Shown one piece after another: positions 25,511 to 33,636 of a stretch of 64,000 nt of DNA. The stretch is taken from NCBI GenBank assembly GCA_017439235.1, contig JAFSJN010000003.1:1-64000 (forward strand), read 5' to 3'. The stretch is from Paludibacteraceae bacterium (GTDB lineage Bacteria; Bacteroidota; Bacteroidia; Bacteroidales; Paludibacteraceae). The translations under genes were made by a program, and so were the position numbers. The first letter of the stretch is position 1, and each line of letters starts with the position of its first letter. The notes under the pieces were generated by a model. The model was not told the DNA's origin, did no database searches, and saw only the letters and a list, made by a program, of their open reading frames with translations.

Positions 25511-27481
25511 CTAAAGTATTTCGATTTCCACGCGTCTATTGTTCTGACGTCCTTCTTCGGTGTCGTTGGTGTCGATAGGCTTCGTTTCTCCGAAGCCTAT
25601 GGCCTCTATACGGTCAGCAGCTATACCACGTTGGATAAGGTCGTCGCGCACAGCATTGGCACGTCCTTCCGACAGGCGTTGGTTGGCAGCATCACGACCT
25701 ACACTGTCTGTATGTCCCATGATACGGATACGCACTTCCGGGTTGCGGGTCAGGAAACCGAAAAGCATATTCAAGCCCTCTTCCGATGAAGGAAGAATAC
25801 GAGTCTGGTTATTGGCAAAGTGTAAGTTGTGCATCACAAATACCTCGCCGGTCTCCACAGGTATCTCTTCTATAACAGGCGGGATAACGGGGATACGACG
25901 CATATGCATAGTAGCCTCGTACAATTGTCCCGCTTCGGGTATCTGCAAGGTGATAGTATCGGGATAATAGTCCACTACGGAAGCCATCAAGTCGTACGAA
26001 CCGCGACTCATCTTGCGGGTCAACTTACCCTCTTTGGTCTCCATCGGTTGTCCCGTCGTCTTGCCGGTACGTTGGTTGAGGACGGTAATGGTAGCTGGCA
26101 GGACAGCACCTGTCTCAGCATCCACCACGGTAATCTCCATGTATGCAGGAGGCGTAGGAGCCGGACGTTCGGTCTTACCGGGCACTTCAAACTGCACCAC
26201 GAACTTAGCACCCACAAACAAGTTCGTCAACTTAGCACCCGTTCCCAGTCCCAATAAGGTATTGGTACCGTTCGGTCTAGTCTCGTTGTTGGCAAAGGTG
26301 AGCGGCATGAGATTATTATCCGAGCCGTGGGTCTTATTGATATTAAGCAACTCATAGTCAGCAAAGAGGGCGACCTTATAGTGAACATGCTGACGTCCGA
26401 AAGGAATACGTTCACCGGGTTTCACACGGTTGCGGTTTCTGGCAGGAGCCTGTTGCATCCATTCATCCAAGTCCAGGCCCAACTCAACACAAGCAGCTAC
26501 AGAGGGTTGTGCCAAGGTTATCTTGCCCGACTTAGAAGGTGCATCAATGATGCCTCCGCCATACTGAGTAACGAAGTCACGGTCTTCAATAACGATATCG
26601 TATTGACCTTTGTGACTGTAGTTAGCCAACACGCCGTAACCGATGCGGGCACCTACCATAAAGTAGTAACGCGAGAACTGGGCACCTAACATAATAGGCA
26701 ACTGTACATAGCCCAAGTTACGGGTCTCGGAAATATTGTCGCTTAGGAACCAGTACTCCTGCCTAATCGACTTATCTGCCGAAGTATAAGTGCGGTGCTG
26801 TGTAAAGCCGTACGTCGTGGTGGAGTTGTAGAAGTCGAAGCCCAGACCAGTCTCAAAGCGGAAATGACTATACTCGAGTTCATACGTCAGTTGCAGACCT
26901 GCTCCCACACCGCCGATGAGTTTTTTGTTCATCATCCGAGCCAGCGGGTCAGCACCGGCTTGCGTACCGGCACCGAAGGTAGACAGGTTGTCAAACATAG
27001 CGTCGTAACCCAAACGGGCACCGAGGTTGAAGTAGTGCACGGGCTCTATCTTCTTCTCATTGGGGTCAACGACCGGTTTGGGAGCACGCAACGCTTCTAA
27101 CTCGCGTTGTTCGGCAGCCGCTTTCTGTTCGGCTATGCGCTGACGGTCTGCCTCTTTCTGAGCAGCCACACGTTCACGCTCTGCAGCGGCTTTCTCCCGT
27201 TCGGCTTGTTCTTTAGCACGCGTAGCCTGTGTCTTAGCTTGCTCCTTGGAGCGCTGTTGCTGAGCCCTCTCCTGTTCGCGTTTGCGTTTCTCTGCCTCTT
27301 TGGCCTTTTGGGCCTTAGCTTTCTCGCGTTCTTTTTCTTTCTTAGCTCTCTCTTTAGCTTTCTGTTTCTGCTGCGCCGTCATGGCTTTCTTTTGCGGCTG
27401 GGCGGCGTAAGCGGAAGTATAACTACCCTCGAACGAGGCAAGGAGGGCGATGACGAGTAAAAGACGAAGTATGTTTCTCAT
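25511..27481 (-). CDS. OmpA-family protein with coiled coil, beta-barrel and carboxypeptidase-like domain
   Basis: The 656-aa protein starts with a signal peptide. A long Lys/Glu/Arg/Ala-rich coiled coil follows (about 30-140). A probable outer-membrane barrel spans about 150-420 (NLGARLGYDAMFDNL to LFVGAKFVVQFEV). A beta-sandwich segment at about 435-515 starts MEITVVDAETGAVLP and ends MHMRR. The C-terminal OmpA peptidoglycan-binding domain (about 535-656) contains IRIMGHTDSVG and RLSEGRANAVRDDLI. OmpA-type proteins anchor the outer membrane to peptidoglycan. Its place between two IgGFc-type surface proteins suggests that the three work together. Confidence 0.92.
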   Translation of the reverse strand: MRNILRLLLVIALLASFEGSYTSAYAAQPQKKAMTAQQKQKAKERAKKEKEREKAKAQKAKEAEKRKREQERAQQQRSKEQAKTQATRAKEQAEREKAAAERERVAAQKEADRQRIAEQKAAAEQRELEALRAPKPVVDPNEKKIEPVHYFNLGARLGYDAMFDNLSTFGAGTQAGADPLARMMNKKLIGGVGAGLQLTYELEYSHFRFETGLGFDFYNSTTTYGFTQHRTYTSADKSIRQEYWFLSDNISETRNLGYVQLPIMLGAQFSRYYFMVGARIGYGVLANYSHKGQYDIVIEDRDFVTQYGGGIIDAPSKSGKITLAQPSVAACVELGLDLDEWMQQAPARNRNRVKPGERIPFGRQHVHYKVALFADYELLNINKTHGSDNNLMPLTFANNETRPNGTNTLLGLGTGAKLTNLFVGAKFVVQFEVPGKTERPAPTPPAYMEITVVDAETGAVLPATITVLNQRTGKTTGQPMETKEGKLTRKMSRGSYDLMASVVDYYPDTITLQIPEAGQLYEATMHMRRIPVIPPVIEEIPVETGEVFVMHNLHFANNQTRILPSSEEGLNMLFGFLTRNPEVRIRIMGHTDSVGRDAANQRLSEGRANAVRDDLIQRGIAADRIEAIGFGETKPIDTNDTEEGRQNNRRVEIEIL

Positions 27482-27499
27482 TGCTGTATCCTCCTTGAA

Positions 27500-30049
27500 T
27501 TAGTTAAATACGATAAATTTGAATTTACGTTTCAAGCCTGCATTTATGCTGAGCACATATAATCCCGCTTTTTGAGGAGCTTTAATCAGTCCTCCTCCTT
27601 CCGGCAAATCGGCTTCGGAATATACGGATCCGTCAGGATTATACCAAGTAGCCTTACCGGCACTTCGGGCATTGACGAATACCTGTTCGCCTATATAAGC
27701 ACTGTTGCGGCCAATAGCTATCGAATCGGAACCCTCTTGATAGATAAGCACATCATCACGGCGGCTAAACTTAATGGGGCAAGAGCAGGTGCGCACATCG
27801 GCTTTGCCGTGTTCACGGATAGTGAAGCATACATGATACTCGCCCTCAAAGTCCTCCTGTCCGTACAGGTTAAGCACGGAGTTTTGCTGGTTAGGTATCG
27901 TATCGCCATCGCGGAACCATACAAAGTCGAAGAGCGAATCGGCAGTGGGGAACGAGTCGCGTAAGATACCTAATACATCGTTGAAACGTTGTGCCAGGAA
28001 GGGGATATCGAATTGGAGCGAGAACTCCAGATCCTTATCCAATACGCTGTTGGGACATTCGGAACCGATATGGATATGTAGTCCGTAGGTCGTGCGATTC
28101 TTAGCCTGAGTGGGAATATGAATAGTAATTAAGGTATCGGTAACCGTCATACTCTCCTCGGTGAATCCGTCCTTTTGAGCAGCTTCATTGAAAGCAATCG
28201 TGACGCTATCGCCGGTCATATCCACCTTACCCGGATTGTTAAGATAGATGAGGTAGTCGACGGCATCGCCCTGATGCGTACAAGCGGGCATAATAGTGCG
28301 CTCGATATCAATCTTGAAGTTTCCTATGTTGACCATAAAGGCGATACTGTCGACCGCATTGAAGTTGACACAACCGTCATCTTCACCCATGTGGCGATAG
28401 ATGAGCACATAAGCGTTGTAATGGTCCGGACGTTCATAGACATGCTCTATCGAGTCCAACTGCGTAGCCAGACTGTCGGCACCGTCACCGAAGTTCCAAT
28501 AGATACTGTCATACTCATAGTTGAGTTCGCACCCGAAGGTCACCTTATCGTCGCCGCAGATTTTATTGTCGCCATCGGCCTTATATACCTTACCGTTGAT
28601 AGTAATGAAGGCCGTCAGGTCTTTGGTCTCTCCACCAGCCGGATAGCTGTAACTTTCTTTCTCACCAAAGCCGTATACATGGGCAATAAAGCCGGAATCG
28701 GAAGTGAGGGTATGCGTACCGTTCGTTATATTCAAACGGGCATATACATATTCCGGTTTGGTTGCCAAGGCGGTAAACTGATTGGCTATATTGTTGCCGT
28801 CCAATTCTACACTGGCCACATTGTCGGCAGTAGTAACGATATTAAGGAAGTGGTCCTGCACTTGCTGGGTTTGGAAGGTACCAAAGGTCAATTGTTTGAT
28901 TTTCTGTTCTACCGGGTTAACCCACATCTCTGAGGGGTCACCGTTGCAGTAACTTCCCGAATTATGATCATAACGGTTGGAGGTCATGAACAGGTGCACG
29001 GCACTGGGGCACGAAGTCTCTATATAGTGTGCCGACCCTTCAAAATAACGATGTCCGTCGCCGGAGTAATTGGTCATCTCATCTTTGGCTCCGAAGTCAA
29101 ACTCGTAGTAGTGTTTGGGATTGGCAGCAAAGCTGATAGTGTATACCGAGTCGCCGTCCACATAGATGGTCGTGCTGTCTACCAAGGCCTGCACACGTAT
29201 TTTGTCTATACGCTCCCAGAATCCCGCCTTGCCGTCAATAGTAGTGCGTGAGGAGGTGATGATGAAGCGTTTACCCCAATAGTTGACCGGCATTGCCTGC
29301 GAATAAATATGATCGCGGTCACGAAGGGTTGGGATATTGGTGTGTGAGTTACCGTTGAAGACAGCAATCTTTTTATTGTCACGGGCTTTGACTATCGAAC
29401 CTGTCAAGTCACGTCGCTGACCGGGGCCGCTCCATACATAGAACACCTGTCCGGCCTGCATGACGGGAGTAGTATAAGTAGTATTGATCATGCTGCCCTT
29501 CGAAGTACCTTCGGTCACCTGATAATCAACAACGGTATTATTCTCGGCCGCTACGATAGCGAAATGACTACCCTGCTCCGTATCAGCGTGGGCATAGGGA
29601 GTATAACACTGTATGCGGTATTCGCTCATCAAAGCCGTTGTAGGCAGGATAGCGGCTACGTCGAACGACTTATTCTTGTAGTTGGCCGCTATCAGGGAGA
29701 TGGGGTTATCGGACGTAACGTGCAAAGCATGATTGCTCACTACCTCGGCATCCGCATCGGTCACATAACACGAGGCCTCATCGGTCTTATTATTCTTGGT
29801 GCACAAAGTGTCGCGTGCTATCGTTCCCGCCGGGACATAGATTTTGTGATTGAGGCCGGTGTACGTATTTTCTACATACACCCAAGTATCCTCTTTGGCG
29901 GAAAAGGTCAGCGACAACTCATCATAGTTGCGGTCATCGCCACGCAGGAGCGTCACCCAGAAGTCTGTTCCTTCCGTAGTCTGTGCTACGACACCTACGG
30001 GCATCAGCCACCAGCACAGAAGGGTTGCAATAAAAAGCAGTTTTTTCAT
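27500..30049 (-). CDS. Surface protein: IgGFc-binding-type N-terminus, PKD domain, type IX-like C-terminus
   Basis: I chose the ATG at 30049 (MKKLLFIATLLCWWLMPVG, 849 aa), the first that gives a signal peptide. The longer frame runs into the promoter. The N-terminal module starts TTEGTDFWVTLLRGDD and parallels that of the 893-aa protein. A PKD-type domain with YWNFGDGADSLAT follows, and the protein ends AGLYVLSINAGLKRKFKFIV, a typical type IX secretion sorting-domain ending. It is the first gene of an operon with the OmpA protein and the second IgGFc-type protein. Ligand and role (adhesion, complex assembly) are unknown. Confidence 0.88.
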   Translation of the reverse strand: MKKLLFIATLLCWWLMPVGVVAQTTEGTDFWVTLLRGDDRNYDELSLTFSAKEDTWVYVENTYTGLNHKIYVPAGTIARDTLCTKNNKTDEASCYVTDADAEVVSNHALHVTSDNPISLIAANYKNKSFDVAAILPTTALMSEYRIQCYTPYAHADTEQGSHFAIVAAENNTVVDYQVTEGTSKGSMINTTYTTPVMQAGQVFYVWSGPGQRRDLTGSIVKARDNKKIAVFNGNSHTNIPTLRDRDHIYSQAMPVNYWGKRFIITSSRTTIDGKAGFWERIDKIRVQALVDSTTIYVDGDSVYTISFAANPKHYYEFDFGAKDEMTNYSGDGHRYFEGSAHYIETSCPSAVHLFMTSNRYDHNSGSYCNGDPSEMWVNPVEQKIKQLTFGTFQTQQVQDHFLNIVTTADNVASVELDGNNIANQFTALATKPEYVYARLNITNGTHTLTSDSGFIAHVYGFGEKESYSYPAGGETKDLTAFITINGKVYKADGDNKICGDDKVTFGCELNYEYDSIYWNFGDGADSLATQLDSIEHVYERPDHYNAYVLIYRHMGEDDGCVNFNAVDSIAFMVNIGNFKIDIERTIMPACTHQGDAVDYLIYLNNPGKVDMTGDSVTIAFNEAAQKDGFTEESMTVTDTLITIHIPTQAKNRTTYGLHIHIGSECPNSVLDKDLEFSLQFDIPFLAQRFNDVLGILRDSFPTADSLFDFVWFRDGDTIPNQQNSVLNLYGQEDFEGEYHVCFTIREHGKADVRTCSCPIKFSRRDDVLIYQEGSDSIAIGRNSAYIGEQVFVNARSAGKATWYNPDGSVYSEADLPEGGGLIKAPQKAGLYVLSINAGLKRKFKFIVFN

Positions 30050-30079
30050 ATTCTTATTTGGTCCTATTATTTCACGCTG

Positions 30080-30087
30080 CAAAATTA
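30080..30087 (-). promoter_or_regulatory. Likely -7 promoter element of the surface-protein/OmpA operon
   Basis: Minus-strand TAATTTTG (complement of 30080-30087) lies 30 nt before the ATG at 30049. The -33 position (30108-30111) reads ACGC rather than TTTG, so this is weaker than the other promoters and may need an activator. Confidence 0.5.
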
Positions 30088-30158
30088 CAACAATTTGTGC
30101 ACACGCGCGTGTAATAATTGGCATTTTATGTGTAATTTTTGCCGTTCGCCTGTAGCCA

Positions 30159-31565
30159 TCAATATTTCATACCGGTAATCGAGTATTTGTCGTCGCCTCT
30201 GAGGATATAGAGGTGACCGTTGATGAGCTGTTTGGTGATGCGCAAAGGCTGCTGCTCACCGGGCACAATAAGGGCTGTCGGTTGCCGATGCGGGCGTAAG
30301 ACATACAGTTCTTGCAGACACGCCCGTCGAGCCGTACTGCCGCCGTCGGAGGTTATCTTCAGCGAAGTCAAAGGAGGCAAGGGTACGCGGTATATGACCT
30401 CATTGCGCGTCTCCAAACGGGCGGTATCGCGGATGGTTGCCACCCACTCGTCATCAGCTTCTATATCTATGCGCATATCTCCGGCCGTATTATACGGCGA
30501 AGCACGGAAGACGAGCAGCGTTGAGTCGGCATAGTTGAGCGAAGGGAAGGTAAGGTATCCGTCCGTACCACTCGTGCCCATAGTGAACGAACGCGTGCCG
30601 TTACTCTGCACTTTCTCACTCACGGTGCCGCCGGCAGCCTTCACGCGGTCGGAGGTCATGCCGGGAATAGAGATAAGCGTATCGTAGTCGCCGACAGGCG
30701 GACAGGGACGCTCGGGCGGCAGGAGTGTGGAGTCGTAGGTGCAGACAAGCGTATTGAAGTCGACCTGTTGTCCGCGTCTATTACCCCAAATATATTCCAC
30801 CAACTCAGGATAGTCGATATAGGGATTATGATTGCCTTGCACGGAGGTGATGAGTGAGGCGCGCAGTATCTCTTTGGGACTAACAGGGTCGGCACGATGC
30901 CAGGCTACGAGCAGGTCCATGAGCCATGGTTGGAACTCCAAGTACGAGTCGTTGGTCATAGCATTTGCGGCATTGAAGGGAGTGGTTCCCGAGACCCAAG
31001 CCACATCCTCGTAGGCAGTAGCCATATAGAAATAGGTACGTGCAAAGTCACCCTTGTATTCATCCGCCGGTTCAAAGCATGCCCAGCCATATTGCGATTT
31101 GCTCTTGCTGTCCATACGGAACGAGCCGTTGTCGAAATTATCCGCATGGGTGACAATGCCGGGCGGATAATTACTCTTCTTTCCGTTAGCACGCGCATCA
31201 GCCGGGTTGAGGTTAAACAGGTCTTGGTAAGCCCGTTTGTTGGCTGCCTCACTACCCCACCACGATTTAGGCATACAATGCTCAATCTGTATCGAACAGG
31301 CCGACTCGCCTTCTTCATACGGATAGTAACGCACCGAGTTGGAATACATATCCCATATCGTACCGTCCGCACGCATATCGGTTTGCGGGAAATAGTTCCA
31401 CGTACCGGTATAGTATTGCTTATCCGGCCATGTATATCCGTGCGTACCGTAATGGATGCGTTCGCCGGTGCATATCGTGTCGTGCAAGGCCGATTTCAAT
31501 ACCGAGTCTTGCAAGCCCTGACAGTTGGCATAGTATCCGAGGAAAAGAAGCAGGAATAGTGTCAT
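30159..31565 (-). CDS. Secreted endonuclease I family nuclease with C-terminal tag
   Basis: The 468-aa protein starts with a short signal-like helix (TLFLLLFLGYYANCQ). The endonuclease I (EndA-type) domain spans about 20-280 and contains the His-metal-finger-like segments IEHCMPKSWWG and DLFNLNPADARANGKK. A beta-rich C-terminal part follows, and the protein ends QLINGHLYILRGDDKYSITG, matching the short C-terminal tag of two other secreted proteins here. It probably degrades extracellular DNA, as a nutrient source or in biofilm. Its first codon overlaps the pssA stop (ATGA). Confidence 0.9.
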   Translation of the reverse strand: MTLFLLLFLGYYANCQGLQDSVLKSALHDTICTGERIHYGTHGYTWPDKQYYTGTWNYFPQTDMRADGTIWDMYSNSVRYYPYEEGESACSIQIEHCMPKSWWGSEAANKRAYQDLFNLNPADARANGKKSNYPPGIVTHADNFDNGSFRMDSKSKSQYGWACFEPADEYKGDFARTYFYMATAYEDVAWVSGTTPFNAANAMTNDSYLEFQPWLMDLLVAWHRADPVSPKEILRASLITSVQGNHNPYIDYPELVEYIWGNRRGQQVDFNTLVCTYDSTLLPPERPCPPVGDYDTLISIPGMTSDRVKAAGGTVSEKVQSNGTRSFTMGTSGTDGYLTFPSLNYADSTLLVFRASPYNTAGDMRIDIEADDEWVATIRDTARLETRNEVIYRVPLPPLTSLKITSDGGSTARRACLQELYVLRPHRQPTALIVPGEQQPLRITKQLINGHLYILRGDDKYSITGMKY

Positions 31566-32272
31566 TTCTTAATCGTTGCAAAAAGGAGGTTAAGTACTAC
31601 ATACCATAATACGATGGCGGCACCGGCAAAGAGCATAAACTCCGGATGGCCGTAACGGATGCCTTCTAATACGCACAGGGTCACCAATACCACTACGCCT
31701 ACCAGGAACAGGTATTTATCCATATTCTCACGCCAGGAGAAGTTATGGAACTTAAGCGAGAAGAACGGTATCTCGGACACGAGCAGATAGCAGCTGACCA
31801 GACTCAATCCGGCCAATACCCACGGCATCCACGAGGCAGTCATCAGAGCGTACGGCATGCAGCACAGCGAGGTCCAGAAGATAGCGTTAGCAGGCGTAGC
31901 CAAACCGATGAACGAAGTCGTCTGACGCTCGTCGAGGTTAAACTTAGCCAGGCGCAACGCCGAGAAGGCCGCCATCAGCAACACACCGAAGCTCCAGAAA
32001 CCGATGAGGGGCATAAGGTAGCAACAGAGTGCCATAGCGGGAGCCAGACCAAAGGTGATGTCATCGGCCAGGGAGTCGAGTTCGATACCCATATTATTGA
32101 CAATACCTAAGATACGGGCGGAGAGTCCGTCAAAGAAGTCGAAGAACGCACCTAAGCACACAAAGGCAAAGGCCCATTCAAAGGCATTCTGAGTGGCCAT
32201 ATACGTAGCCACGGCTCCACACAGCAGGTTGGCGCTGGTAAAAGCATTGGGGATAATTCGTTTGTTGTTCAT
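31562..32272 (-). CDS. pssA: CDP-diacylglycerol-serine O-phosphatidyltransferase
   Basis: PssA makes phosphatidylserine, the precursor of phosphatidylethanolamine, from CDP-diacylglycerol and serine. The 236-aa protein has the CDP-alcohol phosphotransferase signature D-x2-D-G-x2-A-R-x8-G-x3-D-x3-D in DFFDGLSARILG...GIELDSLADD (about residues 40-66). About six to eight transmembrane helices surround it. The family also includes phosphatidylglycerol-phosphate synthases, but the N-terminus NKRIIPNAFTSANLLCG favours serine. It overlaps the endonuclease gene by 4 bp. Confidence 0.92.
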   Translation of the reverse strand: MNNKRIIPNAFTSANLLCGAVATYMATQNAFEWAFAFVCLGAFFDFFDGLSARILGIVNNMGIELDSLADDITFGLAPAMALCCYLMPLIGFWSFGVLLMAAFSALRLAKFNLDERQTTSFIGLATPANAIFWTSLCCMPYALMTASWMPWVLAGLSLVSCYLLVSEIPFFSLKFHNFSWRENMDKYLFLVGVVVLVTLCVLEGIRYGHPEFMLFAGAAIVLWYVVLNLLFATIKK

Positions 32273-32310
32273 GAGTGTATGTTGAAATTCAATTAGCGAT
32301 TAGGGATTTA
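32273..32310 (-). repeat. ATTAGCGATTAGGGATT spacer
   Basis: The 38-bp gap between the MFS gene and pssA consists of AATTCAATTAGCGATTAGGG and ATTTA, another instance of the ATTAGGGATT-like intergenic words. No promoter motif is visible, so pssA is probably cotranscribed with the MFS gene. Confidence 0.35.
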
Positions 32311-33636
32311 TTATTTCCGTCCGTAAGCTTCGTCTACATGTCGGCGGACGAAGAAGGTGACGGCTACGGTAGCCAAGCAGCAGGCGATAACCATCCAGAA
32401 GAAGCCCTGGTAACCCAGTGCCTCCTGCAGGAAGCCGGCAAACATACCGGGTATCATCATACTCAGCGCCATAAAACCGGTGCACAGAGCATAGTGCGAG
32501 GTCTTGAACTCACCATCCGAGATGTACATCATATACATCATATAAGCCGTGAAGCCGAAGCCGTAGCCGAATTGCTCGATAGCCACGGCGGTGGAGATTG
32601 CCCACAGGTTAGTCGGCATCCACATACTCAGATATACGAAGGTCAGACAGGGCAAGGTCATACTGGCCGCCATCCACCATATACTGCGTTTCAATCCTAC
32701 GCGACTGATATATGTGCCACCGAGTATACCGCCTAACAGCAGGAAGACCACACCGATGATGCCATAGACGACGCTGTAGGTCTGCATACTCAGTCCCAGT
32801 CCGCCCGTCTCGCGGGCACCCAACAGGAAAGGCGTCACCATCTTAAGCAGGAAAGCCTCAGGCAGGCGATAAACGAGCATAAAGATGATAGCGAGCCATA
32901 TATACGGTTTGGTAAAATAGGTAGCAAAGGTCTTGCCGAAGCCTTTGAGGATAGCCAGGGCATCGGTGTCGGCACCGGGACGGTCATCCGCAGGACGCGG
33001 CAGCACGAAGCAGTGCCACAGCGTAGCCAGACAGAAGATGACAGCTGCCACCAACATAGCAGCCTGCCAAGCCAACGGCATATTAGCGCCGCCATGGTTC
33101 TCGGTGTAGGAATAGACGATACCCGGGATAGCCACTAAGGCGGAGTTGCAGAACACATTACTCAGACGGTAGAAGACGCTACGCCAACCTATCATAGCGG
33201 CTTGCGTGCCTTGGTCCAAGCCGAGCATATAGAATCCGTCGGCTGCTATATCATGCGTAGCCGAAGCAAAAGCCATGACGATAAAGATGACCAATACGGC
33301 ATACAGCATCTTAATAGGCGTCTGCTGAGCTGTGATGACGGCCGGATCAGGATGCGGGATACTGATGATAGTCAGAATCATCAGCGCCGACATCAGTATC
33401 TGCGTCACCAATATCCACCACCGTTTGGTGCGTATCAGGTCTACCAATGGTCCCCAGATAGGTTTGATAACCCAAGGCAAGTATAGCAAACTGGTGAACA
33501 GGGCCATCTCACCGTTAGGCACGCCTAACTTGGTGAACATAGCCACGGATATCTGGTTAACGATAAAATACGGGATGCCTTGTGCAAAATACAGCGTCGG
33601 CACCCATAGCCAAGCATATAGTTTAGTGTCTTTCAT
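32311..33636 (-). CDS. AmpG-like major facilitator transporter
   Basis: The 441-aa protein has 12 predicted transmembrane segments. The N-terminus WLWVPTLYFAQGIPYF and loop VDLIRTKRWW (MFS motif A position) match AmpG-type muropeptide/sugar permeases, as does the D-containing helix ATHDIAADGFY. It is followed by a conserved helix WRSVFYRLSNV. It probably imports peptidoglycan-derived or other sugars. Its first 14 bp overlap the end of the phosphodiester-glycosidase-family gene, which suggests that the secreted enzyme releases a sugar which this permease takes up. The substrate is not shown. Confidence 0.85.
   Translation of the reverse strand: MKDTKLYAWLWVPTLYFAQGIPYFIVNQISVAMFTKLGVPNGEMALFTSLLYLPWVIKPIWGPLVDLIRTKRWWILVTQILMSALMILTIISIPHPDPAVITAQQTPIKMLYAVLVIFIVMAFASATHDIAADGFYMLGLDQGTQAAMIGWRSVFYRLSNVFCNSALVAIPGIVYSYTENHGGANMPLAWQAAMLVAAVIFCLATLWHCFVLPRPADDRPGADTDALAILKGFGKTFATYFTKPYIWLAIIFMLVYRLPEAFLLKMVTPFLLGARETGGLGLSMQTYSVVYGIIGVVFLLLGGILGGTYISRVGLKRSIWWMAASMTLPCLTFVYLSMWMPTNLWAISTAVAIEQFGYGFGFTAYMMYMMYISDGEFKTSHYALCTGFMALSMMIPGMFAGFLQEALGYQGFFWMVIACCLATVAVTFFVRRHVDEAYGRK

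Noticed and set aside
27500..30124. 25-residue upstream extension of the IgGFc-type protein
   Set aside because: The extra segment passes through the -7 element at 30080-30087 and hides the signal peptide. The ATG at 30049 is preferred.
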